Below are positions 8,906-17,690 of a stretch of DNA of 64,000 nucleotides, piece by piece. The stretch spans positions 50,152 to 114,151 of the forward strand of contig JACRTJ010000006.1 of assembly GCA_014385265.1 (NCBI GenBank). Reading direction: 5' to 3'. The number at the start of each line of letters is the position of its first letter. Position 1 is the first letter of the stretch. This DNA is from Enterocloster hominis (ex Liu et al. 2021). GTDB taxonomy: Bacteria; Bacillota; Clostridia; Lachnospirales; Lachnospiraceae. The notes beneath the pieces were generated by a model. It was not told the origin of the DNA and ran no database searches. It worked only from the letters and a program-made list of their open reading frames with translations. Both the position numbers and the translations under genes were made by a program.

Positions 8906-10351
8906 TTACTCTCCCCTTACTGCATCCATAATGACATCATAAATATCTGTCATTTCGTAATTATCCTTCTTAAGTTCAAAGTTATTTGTAAAGATGATAG
9001 CTGTTCTCCAGCGGTGACCGCCAGGTGACATCATATACATGAAGCCTTCCTTTTCAAAAACATTCTTGCCAAGTTCCCATTCGCCACCCCAGCGTTCATC
9101 CATCTGGTATATGATTTCCGGATACTTGTTTAGGTACTGGCCATGATAAAAAGTATTGGTACGAACGATCCACTCAAAGAGTCTCTTGTCTTCACCTTCG
9201 ATCTTAATCTGCTTCAAATATTCAATTATTTCATCTGCCAGTTTGTCCTTGCCAACGACATTGTCATTGATACGGATTCCACCGTAACTGTAATTTTTCA
9301 GGGCTGAAAGATCGCTCAAATATGCCTGCGTCTTATCCCAATCAAAGTCTGCACTGGATGCAAACAGGCTCTTCCACACAGGGAACTTCTTCGCCAGTCT
9401 CATCGCCCACTTTGGCAGACCAATACCCTTCACCACACTCAGTGCTGTTTTTTTAATAACTTTCTTGATTTTTTTCTTAGTTGAAGGCTGGGAGCCATCT
9501 CCGCCCCCCTTGGGTGCCAGGTAGCCACCACGGCGGAGCAGCTCATTGATTCTCACGGTATAGACCGGACGTGCGCCATGGCCGTGGTCACTGATAATCA
9601 GCAACGGAGTATCCGGCTGCTTCTGCATCACCTCGCCAACATAGTTGTCCATAGTGATATACATATCCCGAATCACATTCTCATGTTCATTAGCCCCCGG
9701 ATACTCAGGATGATTCGGATCGCAGTGACGCCAAAAATCGTGCTGGATACCATCCGTCGTAGAGAAGTACGAGAACAGCACATCCACGTCCTCGTTCTCG
9801 ATTGCCAGTCGAGTCAGACGGATTTCCTCATTGACCTTAGCAAAGAATTCATCTCGCAACGCCGGAAGATCTTTTTCGGAGGTGAATTTACCGTCTGTCC
9901 CCAAAATATCATACCGCGGATTGTAGATATTCTCCTTACTCTGAGGATAGACGCGAATCTTACCCTCATAAGGGCGCGTAATCATCAAGCCATCAATATC
10001 CCAGCCTTCTTTGATATTCATGGGCAGAATCACAGCGCACGAAAGTCCCTGCTTATTGAGCACATCCCAGAATGTTCTTCCCTTAAATGCGCTGTCATCA
10101 AATGTAAGCGGCTTATATGTATTCTGCTTTGCACCAACATTGACAAAGTTGATAATGCCGTGTTCAGATGGGTCAAGACCAGTATAAATCGTAGACCACG
10201 CTGGAGTCGTGTCTGCCGGAAATACCGAACGCAGATGAGGTTTATTATTCTTCTGCATCAAGTCATACAAATTAGGAAGCTTATCCTTATACCGGACAAT
10301 CACATCCCAATCCATACCGTCAATGCCAAGGATCATCAGTTTTCGTACCAT
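8906..10351 (-). CDS. AlkP-superfamily phosphodiesterase/pyrophosphatase-like protein
   Basis: A 481-residue protein of the type I phosphodiesterase/nucleotide pyrophosphatase group of the alkaline phosphatase superfamily. The N-terminal LMILGIDGMDWD supplies the first metal Asp, the following PADTTPAWSTIYTG the nucleophilic Thr/Ser region, and IISDHGHGARPV the second Asp-His metal site. There is no signal peptide, so it acts in the cytosol. It sits directly downstream of a thymidylate-kinase-like gene and a radical SAM/GT pair in a capsule locus; hydrolysis of a phosphodiester or nucleotide intermediate is inference. Its TAA is immediately followed by the start of the decayed acyltransferase. 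Confidence 0.82.
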   Translation of the reverse strand: MVRKLMILGIDGMDWDVIVRYKDKLPNLYDLMQKNNKPHLRSVFPADTTPAWSTIYTGLDPSEHGIINFVNVGAKQNTYKPLTFDDSAFKGRTFWDVLNKQGLSCAVILPMNIKEGWDIDGLMITRPYEGKIRVYPQSKENIYNPRYDILGTDGKFTSEKDLPALRDEFFAKVNEEIRLTRLAIENEDVDVLFSYFSTTDGIQHDFWRHCDPNHPEYPGANEHENVIRDMYITMDNYVGEVMQKQPDTPLLIISDHGHGARPVYTVRINELLRRGGYLAPKGGGDGSQPSTKKKIKKVIKKTALSVVKGIGLPKWAMRLAKKFPVWKSLFASSADFDWDKTQAYLSDLSALKNYSYGGIRINDNVVGKDKLADEIIEYLKQIKIEGEDKRLFEWIVRTNTFYHGQYLNKYPEIIYQMDERWGGEWELGKNVFEKEGFMYMMSPGGHRWRTAIIFTNNFELKKDNYEMTDIYDVIMDAVRGE

Positions 10352-10368
10352 TTTAAGCTCCTATCCAA

Positions 10369-11043
10369 TCACTCTTGAAGCGAAGGCAGTACCTCATCGA
10401 TAGCTGCCATAACTTCATCTAGCATTTTCTGTTTATCTTGATCGCCCGCAATTACGGTTGCATTATACATTTCTGCAACTTTTTCGTACCGAGGCTTTCG
10501 GATTTCCAGGTAAATCGGATCAGGAATATCATCTTTCCTGGAACAACAGACGTCTACAGGGGTCTTGATGTAAATAATCTTGTCCGGGCGCGGTGCATGC
10601 TTCCACTTACCATTCATCGTTTCTTCCATATATTCTTCGCCCAGATCCAAATTTGCCGCATAAGTCACGATGTTATCATATATATATCGATCCACCAGCA
10701 AGGTTGTACCAAAGAATCTCTTCATGCAAATCTTAAAGAAAATTTGTAACTTAAATTCAATGGTCGTCAAAAAAGAAAAAATCTTATAAGCCCCACCTCT
10801 ATTTGCGTTCTTCCGCAAACTTTCCAGGTACGCCTTGTAGTCTCCAGAAAAAGGATCACTATCCTTTTTCATTAAAATCTTTTTTCCAAGCTTAATGACA
10901 CCCCGCAGGAAAACAATGACATAAGCTGCACGCACAATTTCAACTTTATACCCGCGCTTCTTCAGTTGTTTATAGGCATAATCGATACTTGTTGATTTGC
11001 CGGAACCATCCAAACCCATAAAACTAATCATTGCTGGTTTCAT
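10369..11043 (-). CDS. Thymidylate-kinase-like P-loop kinase in capsule locus
   Basis: A 224-residue P-loop kinase: Walker A GLDGSGKST at residues 10-18, a DRYIYDN motif in the middle as in dTMP kinases (DR[YH]), and a LID-like basic region near RKPRYEKV. It is probably not the housekeeping Tmk: it overlaps the upstream GT4 by 4 bases and is 17 bases from the AlkP-like gene, so it works with the capsule genes. Family members in polysaccharide loci phosphorylate unknown small molecules or lipid-linked sugars; substrate unknown. Confidence 0.8.
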   Translation of the reverse strand: MKPAMISFMGLDGSGKSTSIDYAYKQLKKRGYKVEIVRAAYVIVFLRGVIKLGKKILMKKDSDPFSGDYKAYLESLRKNANRGGAYKIFSFLTTIEFKLQIFFKICMKRFFGTTLLVDRYIYDNIVTYAANLDLGEEYMEETMNGKWKHAPRPDKIIYIKTPVDVCCSRKDDIPDPIYLEIRKPRYEKVAEMYNATVIAGDQDKQKMLDEVMAAIDEVLPSLQE

Positions 11044-11996
11044 GCATTTTCCTCCCGAACCATCCCCAAAACGCTCTGCGCCACTTCACTCCAAGAGCCT
11101 GTTTTTTCAAGTAAAGAATGGTCGCTCTTTTTCTTAATTACTTCAAGCAAAACCTCATCAAGCTGTTCTGCGCTGTCAAGCAACGTAATTGCACCCTCAG
11201 AGCCCGTGATTTCGTTTAGATTTTCAAAACTCTTATATCCAATTACAGGAACGCCACAGGACAGTGCTTCCATTACGGACAGTGGAATGCTGATTACAAA
11301 CTCCGTGGATCTTGTAGGAAACAAATACGCATCTGCCATCTGGTATACTTCTTCTACATTTTCCAGATAGCCTTTATGTATTTTTACGTTTGCCTCATTG
11401 AGAACATGCACTACATTCTCATCCTCAAACATACCGCTTGCAACGACCAACTTCTGGGCTGTATGGATTTTTGCGAAGTCCTCCAAACCGCGGCCCTTGG
11501 AACAATGTCCCACATGAATGATAAGTTGCTTTGATGGATCAAACCCGTACTTCCTCTTGAGCTTTTTTTGCTGTTCTACAGAAACAGGTGTGAATTTCTC
11601 CGCTTTGATGCCCACAGAAAACAGCTTTTTATGTCTACCCGATGTGATTTTCACATCCTTCATGTCGCCTTCTGTGATTGAAAGATAGTTGCATTTCAGC
11701 GGATGCTTATCATTTTTTGTCATGAAATCAGCATCTGGTTTCTGCACCAAAACAATCCATGTGTTTTTGCATACCCTCGTAACAATCGAAGCCAAGCCAT
11801 AGACCAGCTTATTCGCACGAGCAAAAATCATTGTGACATCTGCTCGTTTGGAATTCAGCACAATTTGTGGAATCTGCTTCAATCCAGAATAAAGTACAGT
11901 GTTCTCTTTTTCAAACTCTTTGGCTAAGTGAGTAGCGACATTTCGCATGCCCTCATTGACTTGCCCATTTACTGTTCCAATTACATGGATTACCAT
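11040..11996 (-). CDS. Glycosyltransferase family 4-like
   Basis: A 318-residue GT-B enzyme. It shows the donor-domain start QLIIHVGHCSKGRGLEDFA and the E-x7-E region FPTRSTEFVISIPLSVMEAL followed by SCGVPVIGYKS. The acceptor domain is shorter than usual for GT4. The 4-base overlap with the kinase gene points to translational coupling. It should add one sugar to the lipid-linked repeat; specificity unknown. Confidence 0.82.
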   Translation of the reverse strand: MVIHVIGTVNGQVNEGMRNVATHLAKEFEKENTVLYSGLKQIPQIVLNSKRADVTMIFARANKLVYGLASIVTRVCKNTWIVLVQKPDADFMTKNDKHPLKCNYLSITEGDMKDVKITSGRHKKLFSVGIKAEKFTPVSVEQQKKLKRKYGFDPSKQLIIHVGHCSKGRGLEDFAKIHTAQKLVVASGMFEDENVVHVLNEANVKIHKGYLENVEEVYQMADAYLFPTRSTEFVISIPLSVMEALSCGVPVIGYKSFENLNEITGSEGAITLLDSAEQLDEVLLEVIKKKSDHSLLEKTGSWSEVAQSVLGMVREENA

Positions 11997-12012
11997 ACTT
12001 CACCTCTGTATC

Positions 12013-13476
12013 TTACTTCAGAAGACTGTCCTTCAGACGCCAAAATGCCTTCAAACTTCTCTTCAAATCTTCTGGATCGCGCAGACCACGAACAAGGCGG
12101 TGACCAATATACCATGGGCGCATATAGTACTTCTTTCTTGCATAGGCGCAGAAGTCAACCAGCTCCTGTGCAGAAAGCTCTGGAGTGTTAATGATGCAGT
12201 TTAAAGTTCCATCCTCATGGATATACTCATCATACTTACCATTAATATAACCATTGCTCTTCGCCCAGTTATAAGCGCCTGTCCCCGGATAAGGAATCAG
12301 AGGGAAGAACTGTGCTGTATCCGTCTTAAAGCGCATAGCCGCAGCCAACGTTTCTCTCATCGTCTCATGCGTCTCGCCCTGGTTACCTACCATATAGCAA
12401 GCGTGGATCATCAATCCCGCCTTACGAGCATTTGCAACATAAGCTTCAATTTGCTCAACAGTAGTACCCTTATGGATATTTTTCAGAATCTGCTGGTTTA
12501 CACTTTCAATGCCTGGGATAATCAGATGGCAACCCGCATTCTTCATTAGGCACATAGTCTCGTAGTCCAGATTCACACGAGCGTTGCACAGCCACCGAAT
12601 CTTCTTATTGATACCTTTCTGAATCATCATATTGCAGATTTCAGAAACACGCTGCTTGTGAATGGTAAAGGTATCATCCTCAAACACGATTTCCTTCACA
12701 TCCGGGAAATTATTCACGATGTACTCAATTTCACCGATGACATTTTCCGGACTGCGCAGGCGATAGCGATGACCGTGGAGCGTCTGGGGATAAACGCAGA
12801 AGTTACACTGTGCCGGACAGCCACGTCCCGTGAAAATCTGAATAGAGGGGAAAGCTGCTGCCGGAAAAACATAGTCTGTCACACATAATCTGCGCTTGAT
12901 AAATTCTGCGGCATAAGGAATCTCGTCCAGGTCAGTGATATGCTCTGCGTCGGGGTTGTGTACTACTTCCCCATCTTTGCGATAAGTCAAGCCACGAACA
13001 GTAGCAAGGTCAACACCATCACGAAGGGCGATGGCAGTATCACGCACAATATAATCATATTCATGTCGCGCTAAACCATCAATCAGATCACAAATGCCCA
13101 TGGTTTCATCTGGTGTTGCAGACGGATGAGTACCAACCAACATGGTAAATGCATCTGGATACATGTTTTTGATTGTCTCTGCAAACTCCACGTCACTATA
13201 AATAGACGGCGTACTGGTGTCAAACACAAACAGCTTTGCATCAGCCGCTTCTTTCTTTACACGCTCAAGCGTTTGTTTTTTATTCATCTGCTTAGCCGGA
13301 GCGTCAATGAAAGCCACATCAAAGCCATTTTTCTCAGCAACACATGCTGCATAAATCAGCCAGAGCGGATAATACAGAACACCGCTATGTCCAATAGAAG
13401 GACTTCTGGATTCACGCGAAAACTTACCATATTCAGCCTTGAACGGGGGATTGATAAAACAAACTTTCATTTCCAT
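12013..13476 (-). CDS. B12-binding-domain radical SAM protein
   Basis: A 487-residue protein with an N-terminal cobalamin-binding-like (Rossmann) domain (about residues 1-150, including the FVFDTSTPSIYSD and VGTHPSATPDE segments) and a radical SAM domain with the cluster motif GRGCPAQCNFCVYP. The C-terminal third reads FPLIPYPGTGAYNWA. Members methylate unactivated carbons or do other radical chemistry on small molecules. Such enzymes are uncommon in capsule loci; it lies between a GT2 (4-base gap) and a GT4 gene, so modification of a sugar or lipid-linked intermediate is likely but inferred. A classical His-on B12 motif is not obvious. Confidence 0.88.
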   Translation of the reverse strand: MEMKVCFINPPFKAEYGKFSRESRSPSIGHSGVLYYPLWLIYAACVAEKNGFDVAFIDAPAKQMNKKQTLERVKKEAADAKLFVFDTSTPSIYSDVEFAETIKNMYPDAFTMLVGTHPSATPDETMGICDLIDGLARHEYDYIVRDTAIALRDGVDLATVRGLTYRKDGEVVHNPDAEHITDLDEIPYAAEFIKRRLCVTDYVFPAAAFPSIQIFTGRGCPAQCNFCVYPQTLHGHRYRLRSPENVIGEIEYIVNNFPDVKEIVFEDDTFTIHKQRVSEICNMMIQKGINKKIRWLCNARVNLDYETMCLMKNAGCHLIIPGIESVNQQILKNIHKGTTVEQIEAYVANARKAGLMIHACYMVGNQGETHETMRETLAAAMRFKTDTAQFFPLIPYPGTGAYNWAKSNGYINGKYDEYIHEDGTLNCIINTPELSAQELVDFCAYARKKYYMRPWYIGHRLVRGLRDPEDLKRSLKAFWRLKDSLLK

Positions 13477-13480
13477 TCTC

Positions 13481-14254
13481 CTATATTTGCTTCAAATTTT
13501 TGTATTTCATCAGACCTTTGACCACATACCAGCATTCATAATAAAACGCAGACAATGGGTTTAAGCCAATGTACCGATATGTATTCCAGTTCATCTTCGC
13601 CGCCTTGATTTTATTGCCCGACTTCGACGATTTTGCAATTCGATAAGTGAGCAGCGGCTCATCTACACCATAGGCTTTCTTCCCTTCTTTCAAGATACCA
13701 AGCCAGACTGCGAAATCCTCGTGCATCCCGTCACCGACTGCATAATACTTTTCATACAACTCCTTGCGTACTAGCGAAGAGGAATTAGACAATACATTCT
13801 GTTTCAGCAAATGACGATAAGTGACTTCCGATGGAGCATGAAGATACCAATCAATCGGCTGACCATCCGAATCCATAAAAGCAGAACCTGTAAAAAGTAA
13901 ATCAGCATTCATTTTCTTTTGAAGAATAATCTGCTTCTCCAGTTTTTCTGGTGCCCATATATCATCACTATCGAGAATTGCAATCCACGCACCCTTTGCT
14001 TCTTCCAAACCATGCTTACGCGTATAGGACACACCACTATTTTCTTTATTGTAAATCAGCCTCACACGATTGTCCCGCGCCATAATATTCTCGACCAGTT
14101 TTACTGTTCTATCCTGCGAATAATCATCCACAACGAGTAATTCAACGGCTGGATAGGTCTGATTCAAGACAGAGTTGATCGACTGCTCTATCGTTTTTTC
14201 TGCATTGTAGGCTGCCATAATAACACTTACTAATCCAAAATCCCTACTCGTCAT
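13481..14254 (-). CDS. Glycosyltransferase family 2
   Basis: A 257-residue GT-A enzyme: SVIMAAYNAEKTIEQSINSV at the N-terminus, the nucleotide-sugar VDDYSQD motif and the DXD-like LDSDD near residue 95. Typical family 2 length. It probably adds the second sugar to the repeat unit or a branch. It is the first gene of the AT-rich part of the locus; the 96 bases upstream to the priming transferase hold no gene and mark the composition change. Confidence 0.88.
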   Translation of the reverse strand: MTSRDFGLVSVIMAAYNAEKTIEQSINSVLNQTYPAVELLVVDDYSQDRTVKLVENIMARDNRVRLIYNKENSGVSYTRKHGLEEAKGAWIAILDSDDIWAPEKLEKQIILQKKMNADLLFTGSAFMDSDGQPIDWYLHAPSEVTYRHLLKQNVLSNSSSLVRKELYEKYYAVGDGMHEDFAVWLGILKEGKKAYGVDEPLLTYRIAKSSKSGNKIKAAKMNWNTYRYIGLNPLSAFYYECWYVVKGLMKYKNLKQI

Positions 14255-14350
14255 TATCTCATATCCTCATATTTTTTTACCAGTCCAAACATATTTTTAT
14301 TCTATTAAGGACCTTTCATTATGCAATTTCCCAAAGTACTATATATTGTC

Positions 14351-15754
14351 TCATTCCTTCTCCACCTTCGTCGCCGCCATCTCCTCCAGCGCCGCTTCCT
14401 GTCCCATGGCCGTCGTTGCACCTTCCGCCACGCCTTCCGTGCTCTCTGGCATAAACAGGATCTTCACCGTAGCAAAGCAGATTCGCAGATCCTCCATGAA
14501 GCTGGGATTCGCAATATACATCAGATCCATCTGAAGCTTATCGTAGGGCGTTGTATTGTATTTCCCATATACCTGGGCGTAGCCTGTGAGTCCGGCCTTT
14601 GCCTGGAGCCTTAAGCGGAACTCCGGCAGCTCCTTTTCGTACTGCAGGGCGATCTCCTCCCGCTCCGGTCTCGGGCCCACGACGGAAAGATTTCCGGCCA
14701 GGATGTCCAGAAGCTGCGGAAGCTCGTCCACCCGGATCTTCCGGATGATCCGTCCCACAGGCGTGATCCGGCTGTCGTTGTCTCCGCTGGAAAGTCTGGC
14801 AACGCCGTCCTTTTCCGCGTCTACCCGCATGCTGCGGAATTTATGGATATAAAATTTCTTTCCGTTCTTTGTGAGGCGCTCCTGCTTATAAAATACCGGA
14901 CCTCCATCCTCCCGTTTGATGGCGATGGCCGTTAAAAGGAAGATCGGAGACATCACGATCAGCGCCAGTCCGGCAGCCACAATATCAAAGGTCCGTTTTG
15001 CGATCAGATACCCCAGCGGCGGATTGTACCGGTCCGCCCGTAAGATCGGCAGATGGAACATATGTACCGGTTTCGTCCCGCTCATAAGAATGTCACCGAT
15101 CCGCGGGATCACATAAACGCTGATGCTGTTGATGATACAGTATTTTAAAAGGATATTCCGCTCATGGCTGTGAACGCCGCTTAAAAATACGGCCTCCATT
15201 CCTTTCAGCATGTCCGGGTTTTTTACGCATTCCTCCGCATGGACCTTCAGCTGCACATCAAATTTTTTATCCATCCCGTATTCCCGGATCAGCTGGTCCA
15301 TCCCTCTTCTTATATCATAAATGACTGCCGAACGCCGGGCCGGGAATGAGGCAAAATACCACCGGTGAGCTCCTACACACCAGATCACAGCCAAAACCAT
15401 CTGTACCACAAAAACACAAAAGATTCCCAGAGGATTCATCCAGCGGCGCATCAGCAGGCATATGACCACATACATCATTCCATCGGAAATAATGGCCGCC
15501 AGAGCCTGGCTGTAAACCAGCTCTGAGATCCGGTTTGTGGAGATCATAAAGGCGTCGTAGACCTTTCCAAACAGGGCGTACATGAAAAAAAATAAACCCG
15601 AAAGGATATAACCTGTCCATTTCAAAGCTGTTGATCCCATAAATCCCACGTAAAACAGGCTCCATCCCAGAAAGAAGGCCGCCGTCAACGCCGCCACATT
15701 CAGACCCTTCACTGCCGGCAGGGTCAGATCGTGCTTTATGTTTTCTAATTTCAT
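14351..15754 (-). CDS. Polyprenyl glycosylphosphotransferase (priming transferase)
   Basis: A 467-residue enzyme starting the repeat unit by moving a sugar-1-phosphate to undecaprenyl phosphate. The N-terminal half has four membrane segments and a Rossmann-like region. The C-terminal catalytic domain begins KRTFDIVAAGLALIVMSPIF and contains KFRSMR, RIIRKIRVDELPQLLDIL and LSVVGPRPER, the bacterial sugar-transferase signature, then GLTGYAQVYGKYNTT. The last 30 residues are Ala/Glu-rich beyond the usual end. It lies just after a strong terminator, so it depends on read-through or its own weak promoter. Confidence 0.93.
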   Translation of the reverse strand: MKLENIKHDLTLPAVKGLNVAALTAAFFLGWSLFYVGFMGSTALKWTGYILSGLFFFMYALFGKVYDAFMISTNRISELVYSQALAAIISDGMMYVVICLLMRRWMNPLGIFCVFVVQMVLAVIWCVGAHRWYFASFPARRSAVIYDIRRGMDQLIREYGMDKKFDVQLKVHAEECVKNPDMLKGMEAVFLSGVHSHERNILLKYCIINSISVYVIPRIGDILMSGTKPVHMFHLPILRADRYNPPLGYLIAKRTFDIVAAGLALIVMSPIFLLTAIAIKREDGGPVFYKQERLTKNGKKFYIHKFRSMRVDAEKDGVARLSSGDNDSRITPVGRIIRKIRVDELPQLLDILAGNLSVVGPRPEREEIALQYEKELPEFRLRLQAKAGLTGYAQVYGKYNTTPYDKLQMDLMYIANPSFMEDLRICFATVKILFMPESTEGVAEGATTAMGQEAALEEMAATKVEKE

Positions 15755-15783
15755 ACTGTTCCCCTTTATCTTACTCGTACACC

Positions 15784-15826
15784 AGAAAAAAGAAACCGGG
15801 CGGTTCCAGCCGTGAAGCCGCCCGGA
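15784..15826 (-). terminator. Rho-independent terminator inside the capsule operon
   Basis: An inverted repeat with 8-bp GC arms (15796-15803 and 15818-15825) is followed on the minus strand by TTTCTTTTTT. It sits 7 bases after the stop of the secreted protein gene and before the priming transferase gene, so it should limit transcription of the structural genes unless read through. Confidence 0.8.
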
Positions 15827-15832
15827 TCCGTT

Positions 15833-16561
15833 TTAGATCCACCAGAGCTGCACGGTACAGGAACCGGGAGCGATGAATGTAACCTCACCTGTGGCCACAT
15901 TAAACCTGGCCTCTGCCCGTTCCCAGCGGCCGGTTGCGTTGTTGTAATATACGGCCACCAGTTTCCTGGTTTCTTTATTTATCCCGCTGACCTGGAGCGT
16001 AACCTCCGTTGCCACCGCGTCGGTCTTTCCTGTGCTCTGGGAGCTGACGATCAGCGCTCTTGTATTTCCCAGCTTTTTATAGCCGGTCATGTCCTGCTCC
16101 GGGATCGCGGTCTCTGCTCCAGTCCCCTTATTTAACTGGTTGATCACATTGACAACGCCTTCTGGTAGTCCCGCTGTCTCCGCCGCGCCTGTGGCTATGG
16201 TAACGACCTGGTCTCCTACAACCGCTCCGCCGCCGAACTGCATGGATACCTGCTTTCCGTCTTCCGTTGTTTTATTGACCACCAGGCTCATGGTCACGCC
16301 GGAGGAGTCCTTGGAGGTCTGCCCCACCGAGGTCTGCTGTCCGTTGGGGGATACGACCACCGACGGCCTGGACGGCTGGGTAATGGCAGTTCCCGAGGTT
16401 CCATCTCCTCCTACTGTCTTGTCCTCGTAAACAGACTCTGAGGAACTGCTGTCGTCATCGTCGTTTTTCGGGCTGCTGCTGGCGCCGTAGGCCATGACCG
16501 GGATCATAGATAATGCCAGCGCAAGAGCCAGGGTCTTTACTAATTTCTTTTTCATTTCCAT
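15833..16561 (-). CDS. Small secreted protein of the capsule operon, unknown function
   Basis: A 242-residue protein with a Sec signal peptide (KKKLVKTLALALALSMIPVMAYGA, predicted cleavage after AYG-A), an acidic/Ser linker (DDDDSSSSES), then a probable beta-rich domain ending FNVATGEVTFIAPGSCTVQLWWI. No known family recognised. It follows the LCP gene by 52 bases and precedes the operon terminator. A strong SD (GGAAGAGGAG) is present. A role in anchoring or exporting polymer is inference from position. The first Met or the one two codons later could start it. Confidence 0.72.
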   Translation of the reverse strand: MEMKKKLVKTLALALALSMIPVMAYGASSSPKNDDDDSSSSESVYEDKTVGGDGTSGTAITQPSRPSVVVSPNGQQTSVGQTSKDSSGVTMSLVVNKTTEDGKQVSMQFGGGAVVGDQVVTIATGAAETAGLPEGVVNVINQLNKGTGAETAIPEQDMTGYKKLGNTRALIVSSQSTGKTDAVATEVTLQVSGINKETRKLVAVYYNNATGRWERAEARFNVATGEVTFIAPGSCTVQLWWI

Positions 16562-16613
16562 TTTCTCCTCTTCCTTTTTTTATGAATCAGCGTGCCGCTG
16601 TTCGATACATGTT

Positions 16614-17690
16614 TTATGCCTCCCGGTAAAAAAACTCCAGGAGAAGCTCTGTCATTGCGTCTTCGTCCACATGATATTCATCATACGTTTCCGTCACCAC
16701 CGCCCTTCCGGGAAGTACATAAAAATGATCCGAAGTCAGATCTTCTGAAGCAAGGATATCCGCCGCCATGCCCATATACTGGTCCTTTGCCATATCTGTG
16801 ATCATATATTCTTCCGTCAGTTCAAAAAGACGGGGAACTGTCTGGCTGTCTGTTTCTGCCATTTTCTGTGCCGCGTCAAAGAAGCCTGTGATAAACTCCT
16901 GGCTGCGCAACGTCCGATACAGCGCAGAATGATCCTCTTTTGTATCCCTGTAACGGACAAACTCCTCCGCCTGATCTCCTTTCAGGGTGATCCGGCTTCC
17001 TTCCTGGAACCGGGGATCCGCAGCGGAAAGCCCCGCCGGAATGGTAACTGTAACGCCTCCCACTGCCTCGTTTAATATTCCCACAGCGGAAAGATCGGTT
17101 GCCATGTAATGGTCCACGTGAAGTCCCTTAAACATCTCTTCCACTTCCCTGACCATGTTTTCACAGCTTTTCACATACCCGTCTCCATAGGAAAACGCCA
17201 GAGTAATGTGGTCGTATTCCTCATCCCGGACGGTTCCATCCCAGCTTACCGGGCTCAGGTATGTCATGGCATCTCTGGGGATCATTAAGATCTTAAGCCC
17301 ATTTCTCGCCGTATCCCAGGCCGCAAGGAAGATCCCATCTGCCTGCCCCCGCTGTCCCGGCTCCTCACCTCCGGTCATGGTATTTTCCCGGTCCACCCCC
17401 ATACAAAGGACTGCCTTCATATAGGTATTGCGCCGGTACTCCTTTCCATTCCAGGAAACGGCAGCCTCGGAAAGCATTTTTTCCGGATCCGGACCGGCTT
17501 CCGGTGGATCAGAAGACTCCCCTGCCGTATTCTGCTCCCAGGCGGCATGACGACTTTCGATCATTGCCTCTGCATCCTTCCGCTCCCGGTACAGCTTTAC
17601 AGATACGCCTAAAAACACTGCCGCCCCAACACATCCGGCTGTGATCCCTAAAAGAGCGGCCCGTCTCCGGCCTTTTCTATACCGGCTCAT
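16614..17690 (-). CDS. LytR-CpsA-Psr (LCP) family glycopolymer ligase
   Basis: A 358-residue protein with a short cytosolic basic N-terminus, one membrane anchor (LLGITAGCVGAAVFLGVSV) and an extracellular LCP domain: VDRENTMTGGEEPG, ADGIFLAAWD, MIPRDAMTYL, with the Arg/Asp residues that bind pyrophosphate, and VRYRDTKEDHSALYR near the end. LCP proteins attach glycopolymers to peptidoglycan. The chosen ATG (17688-17690) overlaps the CpsD stop as ATGA with GGAG just upstream; a longer frame to 17726 lacks a ribosome site. Confidence 0.88.
   Translation of the reverse strand: MSRYRKGRRRAALLGITAGCVGAAVFLGVSVKLYRERKDAEAMIESRHAAWEQNTAGESSDPPEAGPDPEKMLSEAAVSWNGKEYRRNTYMKAVLCMGVDRENTMTGGEEPGQRGQADGIFLAAWDTARNGLKILMIPRDAMTYLSPVSWDGTVRDEEYDHITLAFSYGDGYVKSCENMVREVEEMFKGLHVDHYMATDLSAVGILNEAVGGVTVTIPAGLSAADPRFQEGSRITLKGDQAEEFVRYRDTKEDHSALYRTLRSQEFITGFFDAAQKMAETDSQTVPRLFELTEEYMITDMAKDQYMGMAADILASEDLTSDHFYVLPGRAVVTETYDEYHVDEDAMTELLLEFFYREA

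Noticed and set aside
9578..10378. Plus-strand open frame (266 codons) opposite the AlkP-like gene
   Set aside because: Antisense shadow; the minus-strand gene has clear metal-binding motifs.
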